DNA of 46,358 nt, taken from assembly GCA_017470325.1 (NCBI GenBank), contig JAFUES010000021.1, positions 1 to 46,358 of the forward strand, read 5' to 3'. A program made the position numbers and the translations under genes. The notes under the pieces were generated by a model. The model was not told where the DNA came from, did not search any database, and saw nothing but the letters and a program-made list of their open reading frames with translations. This document shows, piece by piece, positions 41,341 through 46,358 of this stretch. How positions within the stretch are numbered: position 1 is the stretch's first letter; each line of letters starts with the position of its first letter. Origin of the DNA: Oscillospiraceae bacterium. Its GTDB lineage: Bacteria > Bacillota_A > Clostridia > Oscillospirales > Oscillospiraceae.

Positions 41341-41909
41341 AGGATCTCCACTCCCTGCTCTTTGAGCATCTGTCCCAGCCTGCACAGGGGCAGGCCCATC
41401 ACGTTAAAGAAGTCCCCCTCGATGCGCTTGACCAGCAGCGCGCCCCGGCCCTGGGCCCCGTAGGCCCCGGCCTTGTCCATGGGCTCCCCGCTTTGCACAT
41501 AGCGGCGGATCTCGTCCTCCGTCAGCTCCCGGAAGGTGACGCCGCTCTCCTCATAGCCGGTGACGGTCTCGCCGCCGCGCACCAGGGCCACGCCGGTATA
41601 CACCCGGTGGGTCCTGCCGGAGAGGGTCTGCAGCATCCGCACCGCCTGGTCCTCACTGTGGGGCTTGCCAAGGGGCCGCCCGTCCAGCCAGACGATGGTG
41701 TCCGCCCCGATGACCAGGTCCTCGGCGGCGCACTGCTCCGCCACCTCCCGGGCCTTGTGGGCCGCCAGAGCCATGACCAGCTCCTGGGGCGCGGCGTTTT
41801 CCGGCGGGATCTCCTCCCCTTTTGCCGGGAGGATCTTTAAGTTTTCAATGCCCAGCATCTCCAGCAGCTGCTTGCGCCGCGGAGACGCCGAGGCCAATAC
41901 GATGTTCAT
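41337..41909 (-). CDS. maf: Maf nucleotide pyrophosphatase (house-cleaning)
   Basis: 190 residues. IVLASASPRRKQLLEML at the N-terminus and VIGADTIVWLDGRPLGKP are Maf signatures; DKAGAYGAQG and GDFFNVMGLPL complete the active site. It hydrolyses modified or canonical (d)TTP/UTP-type nucleotides and in Firmicutes often precedes mreBCD. It overlaps the mreC start by four bases. A heptanucleotide array lies between it and the U32 gene upstream. Confidence 0.95.
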   Translation of the reverse strand: MNIVLASASPRRKQLLEMLGIENLKILPAKGEEIPPENAAPQELVMALAAHKAREVAEQCAAEDLVIGADTIVWLDGRPLGKPHSEDQAVRMLQTLSGRTHRVYTGVALVRGGETVTGYEESGVTFRELTEDEIRRYVQSGEPMDKAGAYGAQGRGALLVKRIEGDFFNVMGLPLCRLGQMLKEQGVEIL

Positions 41910-41928
41910 AGTCTTTCGTCTGCCAATT

Positions 41929-41953
41929 CTCGAATCTCAAAACTCGAATCTCA
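41929..41953 (+). repeat. Heptanucleotide array between maf and the U32 gene
   Basis: CTCGAAT, CTCAAAA, CTCGAAT, CTCA; the last unit contains the stop codon of the U32 gene on the other strand. Confidence 0.85.
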
Positions 41954-44032
41954 TTCGACTCCTCTGTAGTACACGCCTCTTGTCAGCACATTGGGCCGGT
42001 AGTCGCTGTAGCCCAGGTGTCCCTTGGCCACTTCCACGCACTCCCGTCCGCTCTCGGTGGTGAACAGCAGCCGCAGTCCCCAGAGGCCCGCGGAATACAG
42101 GTCGTCCTTCTTGTCGGCCATGTACAGCTTGTGGGCGTTGTAGATGACGCTGCGGTCGCCGAATTCCTGCACCACCGGGAACACCGAGCCCATCCGGTCG
42201 GACAGCTGCGCCTCGGTCTGGATGACCTTGCCGCTGGGGCTCTTGACGATGTTCTGCTCGGAGACCATCACCGGCAGCCTGCCATAGATGATCATCTCCG
42301 TGTCCAGGGGCTTGCGCAGATCCCGGATCTGGGACATGCGCAGCTCAAAGGAGGCGGTGACGGATTCAAAGCCCGCCAGGCGCAGCACCTCCAGGCTCTG
42401 GGAGTTGAAGGCGTTGAGACCGAAGTCCCCCCGGATGCGCATCCCGGCGCGCCGGGCGATGACGATATGGCCCAGGTTCCCCAGCAGCGCTTCCCGCACG
42501 CCCCTGTCGTAGAGCTCCTTCAGGGCCTCGTAGATCTCCCCCGTCTGGGGGTCGCTGATGACCCGCGGCAGCACGGCCACGGGGGTGGCGCCGCTGCGCA
42601 CGAAGGGCAGCACCCGGTCAAAATTCTCTCGCAGCACCAGCGCGGGCACGTAGATGTAGTCCGGCTTCAGCTCCGCCAGCTCCGGCAGCAGCTGCTCCCC
42701 GGTCCGCACCTGGAAGATGATCTTGGGATCGGCGACGGGCTTTTGGTCCGCCGGGGGCTTGGGCATGTAGCCCGTGTCCCGCTCCGGGGGCGTGGCCCGC
42801 TCCTCGGACAGCTGGGCGATCAGGGTCCGCCGCAGCTCGTTGATGGTGGCGGCCGACAGGTACAGCCCCGGGTCGGCCTTGGCCCTGTTCTCCACGCAGA
42901 GGTAGGGCGTGCCGCCGGTCTTGTACATCTGGTCCTGCAGATAGCCCGCCGTCAGTCCCTGGCGCTTGGCCCGTTCGGGCACCGGCCCCTGGGCCACGGC
43001 CCGGTGGCCCTCGTCGTCAAAGGCGATGGCCCGGATGGGCTGGCCCTTCTCGGCCACGGTGTAGAAGTGCACCGGCACCCGGCGCAGCTCCCCCTCGGCG
43101 TAGCCCTTGCGGGCGTTGGCGAACACGGACTCGTCCGCCCGGTCGGTATCCTGCCGGACGCCGAACATGTCTTTCTTGTCCCCGTCGAAATAGCCCTGGG
43201 TGAAGCCCTGGCGGGAGAAGGCCTGCTCCAGCAGCTGCATCTCCTCCACAGAGGGCTTGCGGTGCTCCTTGAGGGCCTTGGAATAAATCCCGGTGACGAT
43301 GGCCGTGTACTCGGGCCGCTTCATGCGCCCCTCGATCTTCAGGCAGGCCACCCCGGCCTCCTCCAGCTCCTGGAGCCGGTCGGCCAGGCAGTTGTCCTTC
43401 AGGGACAGGGGGTAGTCGTCCATCCGGCCGCCCAGACTGTACTGCATGCGGCAGGGCTGGGCGCACATGCCCCGGTTGCCGCTGCGCCGCCCGATCATGG
43501 CGGACATATAGCACTGGCCCGAATGACAGAAGCACAGGGCCCCGTGCACGAAAACCTCCGTCTCGATGGAGGCGTTTTTGCTGATGAACTTGATCTGCTC
43601 CAAACTCAGCTCCCTTGCCAGCACCGCCCGGGTCAGCCCCATCTCGGCGGCGGCCTCCACCCCGGCCAGGTTGTGGATGCTCATCTGGGTGCTGGCGTGC
43701 AGGGGGATGTCCGGCAGCGCCTGGCGCACGGCCTTGATGAGCCCCAGGTCCTGGATGATGATGCCGTCCGCTCCCATGCCGGAGGCCAGGGCGGCGGCGT
43801 TGATGGCCCGCTCCAGCTCCCGGTCGTTGACCAGGGTGTTCAGGGTCACGTACAGCTTGCAGCCCCGGATATGGCAGTAGCGCACTGCTTTTTGAAATTC
43901 CTCGTCGGTGAAGTTCTTGGCGCCCCGGCGGGCGTTGAAATCCCCCAGACCCAGGTACACGGCGTCCGCGCCGTTCTGCACGGCGGCGATGACGGCCTCG
44001 GGGGAACCGGCGGGCGAGAGCAGTTCTATCAT
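41951..44032 (-). CDS. U32 peptidase-family protein with DUF3656, RlhA-like
   Basis: 693 residues. The N-terminal U32 TIM-barrel-like domain has LLSPAGSPEAVIAAVQNGAD and a cysteine cluster FCHSGQCYMSAMIGRRSGNRGMCAQPC (split here: FCHSGQCYMS, then GMCAQPCRMQ). The middle holds a DUF3656-type region (~370-460), and the C-terminus a second U32-like part. This layout matches E. coli RlhA (YdcP), which hydroxylates C2501 of 23S rRNA with iron-sulfur and prephenate dependence. Older annotations call such proteins collagenase-like proteases. AAGGAG lies 8 nt before the ATG at 44032. It is the first gene of the operon running into maf-mreCD. Confidence 0.85.
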   Translation of the reverse strand: MIELLSPAGSPEAVIAAVQNGADAVYLGLGDFNARRGAKNFTDEEFQKAVRYCHIRGCKLYVTLNTLVNDRELERAINAAALASGMGADGIIIQDLGLIKAVRQALPDIPLHASTQMSIHNLAGVEAAAEMGLTRAVLARELSLEQIKFISKNASIETEVFVHGALCFCHSGQCYMSAMIGRRSGNRGMCAQPCRMQYSLGGRMDDYPLSLKDNCLADRLQELEEAGVACLKIEGRMKRPEYTAIVTGIYSKALKEHRKPSVEEMQLLEQAFSRQGFTQGYFDGDKKDMFGVRQDTDRADESVFANARKGYAEGELRRVPVHFYTVAEKGQPIRAIAFDDEGHRAVAQGPVPERAKRQGLTAGYLQDQMYKTGGTPYLCVENRAKADPGLYLSAATINELRRTLIAQLSEERATPPERDTGYMPKPPADQKPVADPKIIFQVRTGEQLLPELAELKPDYIYVPALVLRENFDRVLPFVRSGATPVAVLPRVISDPQTGEIYEALKELYDRGVREALLGNLGHIVIARRAGMRIRGDFGLNAFNSQSLEVLRLAGFESVTASFELRMSQIRDLRKPLDTEMIIYGRLPVMVSEQNIVKSPSGKVIQTEAQLSDRMGSVFPVVQEFGDRSVIYNAHKLYMADKKDDLYSAGLWGLRLLFTTESGRECVEVAKGHLGYSDYRPNVLTRGVYYRGVE

Positions 44033-44079
44033 ATCTTGCTCCTTATTTGGGCATAGTCTGACATAATAATGCATCCTGT

Positions 44080-44109
44080 ATTATAACACAAGTCCCCCAC
44101 TTGCGACAA
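44080..44109 (-). promoter_or_regulatory. Promoter of the U32-maf-mre operon
   Basis: Minus strand: TTGTCG (44109-44104), 18-nt spacer, TATAAT (44085-44080). Its -35 box overlaps the -35 of the divergent dnaD promoter. Confidence 0.6.
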
Positions 44110-44129
44110 GTCAATTTTAATGGTATAAT
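44101..44129 (+). promoter_or_regulatory. Promoter of dnaD
   Basis: TTGCGA (44101-44106), 17-nt spacer, TATAAT (44124-44129). The palindrome ACTTG-CGA-CAAGT (44099-44111) covers both -35 boxes. Confidence 0.65.
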
Positions 44130-44175
44130 GTTGCAACGCTAATAACAATCTGTAAATTTTCAAGGAAGACACACC

Positions 44176-45111
44176 ATGCCGGACGCACGCTCGGACAAGT
44201 TCATACCCGCCGCGGCGCTGGACGCGCTGCTGCGCGCCCATGACGGGGACGTGGCCCTGCTGTACCTGTACCTGCTCTCGGAGCCCGGGGCGGACATGGA
44301 GCGGGCCGCGGTTACCCTCTGCCGCACCCTGCAGGAGGTGGACGCCGCCTGGGAAAAGCTGCGCCGCATGGGCCTGACGCCCGGGGAGGCGCCGCCTGTC
44401 ACCCCGACCGCCCCCGCCCGGCAGGAGCTGCTGCCCCCGGCGGAGGAGCTGCCCCAGTACCCGGCCGCGGAGCTCAGCCGCCGGGGCCGGGAGGACCCGG
44501 CCTTTGCCGCCATCCTGGAGGAGGCCGCCAAGGTCATCGGCCGCAACCTCAACAGCAACGACATGCGCATCCTCTTCGGGGTCTACGACCATCTGGGCCT
44601 GCCGGCGGAGGTGATCCTGGAATTGCTCAACTACGTGGGCCAGGTCTACCGGGAGAAATACGGCGAGGGACGCCGCCCCACCGCCCGGGCCATCGAGAAG
44701 GAGGCCTACACCTGGGTCAATCAGGAGCTGCTGACCCTGGACCAGGCGGAGGCCTACATACACAAGCGCCGGCAGCTGCACAGCGACCTGGGCCGCATCC
44801 AGGCCCTGCTGGGCATCCGGGGCCGGGAGCTGCGCGAACCGGAGCAGAAATATATCGAGGCCTGGCTTGCCATGGGCTTTCCGGACGAGGCTCTCTCCAT
44901 GGCCCTGGACCGGACCGTGGTCAAGACCGGCAAGCTCAGCTGGAAATACATGGACGCCATCCTGCAAAGCTGGCACCAGAAGGGTCTGCACCAGCCCCGG
45001 GAGATCGAGGAGAAGGACGGCTTCGGCCGTAAGGCCGCCCCTGCCCGCCCCGCCGGGAAGGACAAGCCCGTCAGCATTGAGGACATCAAGGGCCTGGTGG
45101 GGAAGATTTAA
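44176..45111 (+). CDS. dnaD: DnaD-domain primosome protein
   Basis: 311 residues. After an N-terminal helical region (~1-100; winged-helix-like DALLRAHDGDVALLYLYLLS) come two DnaD (DnaB_2) domains: FAAILEEAAKVIGRNLNSND onward (~115-200) and DLGRIQALLGIRGRELREPE onward (~205-280). It remodels DNA and helps load the replicative helicase. AAGGA lies ~11 nt before the ATG. It is followed after a palindromic repeat by a helicase-loader gene, so the two form a primosome operon, as in many Clostridia. Confidence 0.93.
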   Translation: MPDARSDKFIPAAALDALLRAHDGDVALLYLYLLSEPGADMERAAVTLCRTLQEVDAAWEKLRRMGLTPGEAPPVTPTAPARQELLPPAEELPQYPAAELSRRGREDPAFAAILEEAAKVIGRNLNSNDMRILFGVYDHLGLPAEVILELLNYVGQVYREKYGEGRRPTARAIEKEAYTWVNQELLTLDQAEAYIHKRRQLHSDLGRIQALLGIRGRELREPEQKYIEAWLAMGFPDEALSMALDRTVVKTGKLSWKYMDAILQSWHQKGLHQPREIEEKDGFGRKAAPARPAGKDKPVSIEDIKGLVGKI

Positions 45112-45115
45112 TGTC

Positions 45116-45163
45116 GTCATTGCGAAGCCAGTGCGCACACTGGCTGTGGCAATCCGTATTCTT
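45116..45163 (+). repeat. Palindromic repeat, short form
   Basis: GTCATTGCGA, core AGCCAGTG-CGCA-CACTGGCT, GTGGCAATCCGTATTCT. It fills the space between dnaD and the helicase-loader gene. Confidence 0.88.
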
Positions 45164-45197
45164 TCGTATTGTGTTTTGTTTAGGAGATTGGACGAAC

Positions 45198-46190
45198 ATG
45201 GCTTATGACGGAAAGCTGCTGGCCCGGGCCAGAGCGCGCCTGGAGCAGCAGCGGGAAAACAATCGGACAGAGCAGGCCCGCCGCCTGAGCGAGGTCTACG
45301 CCAAGATCCCCGCGGTGGCGGAGATCGACGCGACCATGCGCGCCCAGATGGCCCAGCTGGTGCGGGTCACCATCTCCCGCGCCCCGGACATGCAGGCGCA
45401 GCTGGCTGCCCTCCGGGACGCGAATCTGGAGCTGCAGATGCGCCGGGCGGAGCTGCTGGTGGAGGCGGGCTTCCCCATGGACTATCTGGATGAGATCGTC
45501 TCCTGCCCCAAGTGCCGGGACACCGGTGTCTTTGAGGGCGCGCCCTGCGAATGTCTGGACAAGCTCTACAATCAAGAGCTGACGCGCGAGCTGGGCGTGC
45601 TGCTGCAAAGCGGCGACGAGTGCTTTGAAAACTTCGACCTGGGGCTGTACAGCGACGAATACGACCCCGCCCTGCACGGTTCGCCCCGCCAGGCCATGGA
45701 GATCGTCTACGCAGGCTGCAAGCGCTTCGCGGACAAGTTCCCCGCGGTCTCGGCCAATCTGCTGCTGCAGGGGGGCACCGGCCTGGGCAAGACCTACCTG
45801 TCCGCCTGCATCGCCCGCGCCGTGGCGGCCAAGAGCTATTCCGTCTGCTACGATTCCGCCTCCGCCGCGCTGGACGCCTTCGAGCGGCAGAAATTCGGCC
45901 GGGACGAGGTCCAGGAGGCGGCAGACGCCCGGGTCCGGCAGATGCTGGACTGCGATCTGATGATCCTGGACGACCTGGGCACCGAGATGGTGACGCCCAT
46001 GTCCCTCTCCGCCCTGTATACCCTGCTGAACACCCGGCTGGTGGGCGGCAAGAAGATCATCATCAGCACCAACTGCAGCAACGAGGAGCTGCAGCGCCGC
46101 TACACGCCCCAGATCTGCTCCCGCCTGCAGGGGGAATTCCTTTGCCTGCCCTTCGCCGGCACGGACATCCGCCTGCTGAAAAAGAAATAA
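45198..46190 (+). CDS. dnaI: Helicase loader, DnaC/DnaI-type AAA+ ATPase
   Basis: 330 residues. The N-terminal helical region leads to a zinc-binding set (CPKC at 103-106, CEC at 117-119), then the AAA+ domain with Walker A GGTGLGKT (192-199), Walker B LMILDDLGTE and the sensor ISTNCSNEEL. It loads the replicative DnaB/DnaC-type helicase. TAGGAG lies upstream of the ATG. Length and zinc site match Firmicutes loaders encoded beside dnaD. The gene name follows the Bacillus usage; many annotations give DnaC. Confidence 0.9.
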   Translation: MAYDGKLLARARARLEQQRENNRTEQARRLSEVYAKIPAVAEIDATMRAQMAQLVRVTISRAPDMQAQLAALRDANLELQMRRAELLVEAGFPMDYLDEIVSCPKCRDTGVFEGAPCECLDKLYNQELTRELGVLLQSGDECFENFDLGLYSDEYDPALHGSPRQAMEIVYAGCKRFADKFPAVSANLLLQGGTGLGKTYLSACIARAVAAKSYSVCYDSASAALDAFERQKFGRDEVQEAADARVRQMLDCDLMILDDLGTEMVTPMSLSALYTLLNTRLVGGKKIIISTNCSNEELQRRYTPQICSRLQGEFLCLPFAGTDIRLLKKK

Positions 46191-46233
46191 AAAGCCACAG
46201 GGACAGCGCCACGCTGTTCTGCATCTGGTAAGA

Positions 46234-46272
46234 TGAAAGTAGACACTGAAAAAGTGCCTACTTTCATTTTTT
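46234..46272 (+). terminator. Terminator-like hairpin, possibly within an IS left end
   Basis: TGAAAGTAG pairs with CTACTTTCA, with CACT/AGTG continuing the stem after one mismatch, loop GAAAA, then TTTTTT. It would end the dnaD-dnaI transcript. As it lies just before an IS-like gene, it could also belong to the IS terminal region. Confidence 0.7.
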
Positions 46273-46306
46273 GTTGTAGAATAAGAAACAGGAAAGGAGT
46301 GAGGAA

Positions 46307-46358
46307 ATGAGTAAAAAAGGAGTCGCACGCAGAAGATGGAGCAAAGAAGAAAAGTTAA
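46307..46358 (+). CDS. Start of an IS3-type OrfA transposase (runs off the right edge)
   Basis: Only 17 codons are visible (MSKKGVARRRWSKEEKL). A basic start followed by RRWSKEEKL is what I recall of the helix-turn-helix OrfA of IS3-family elements. AAAGGAG lies 9 nt before the ATG. No stop is reached. The short length makes the family call tentative. Confidence 0.5.
   Translation, partial: MSKKGVARRRWSKEEKL

Overview
The window reads as a high-GC Clostridia (Firmicutes) chromosome segment, probably Oscillospiraceae-like. The signs are long-form hpf, thiI without a rhodanese domain, DnaD and DnaI-type replication proteins, maf-mreC-mreD-PBP2-mgsA, choline-binding-type wall repeats, and sigma-70 promoters with 17-nt spacers. 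This placement is inferred from gene content, not from a marker gene. Both edges lie in mobile-element sequence: a fused transposase-like fragment on the left and what looks like the start of an IS3-type orfA on the right, so this may be a contig bounded by IS copies.

Layout. 1-430: mobile-element remnant with a strong promoter and two palindromic operator-like sites. 486-955: copy 1 of a ~465-nt conserved non-coding element. 1.0-1.8 kb: Xre/S24 repressor. 2.0-4.9 kb: two-gene glycan operon (membrane GT-C-like protein plus GT2). 5.1-8.4 kb: membrane protein with an acidic tail plus a membrane-anchored LRR protein with a basic tail. 8.5-14.2 kb: hpf, zinc ribbon, wall-binding hydrolase, rsmI and two GT2 enzymes. 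14.3-23.7 kb (minus strand): cinA-thiI, a DUF1919-like protein, yifB/comM, an AEC permease, aspS and hisS. 23.9-36.5 kb: a visibly AT-richer polysaccharide island. 36.6-44.0 kb (minus): mgsA, PBP2, element copy 2, mreD, mreC, maf and a U32 protein resembling RlhA. 44.2-46.2 kb (plus): dnaD and dnaI-like genes.

The island holds two divergent arms. The left arm encodes GT2, a GT-C-like membrane protein, GT4, a PL9-like beta-helix lyase, a DUF616-type GT and another GT-like protein. The right arm encodes a UDP-glucuronate 4-epimerase, Wzt-type ATPase, Wzm-type permease and acyltransferase. Together they suggest ABC-exported synthesis of an acidic glycan, perhaps with galacturonate, for which a lyase is also encoded.

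Three non-coding repeat systems mark the core genome and were not seen in the island. (1) The ~465-nt element has two copies, a long-range closing stem and a compensatory base-pair change. (2) Heptanucleotide arrays (CTCGAAT/CTCAAAA) lie between genes and, in frame, inside two genes. (3) Small palindromic repeats (GTCATTGCGA...GGCAATCCGT) keep complementary cores although the core sequence differs in each copy. The two-copy element is the best candidate for something undescribed.
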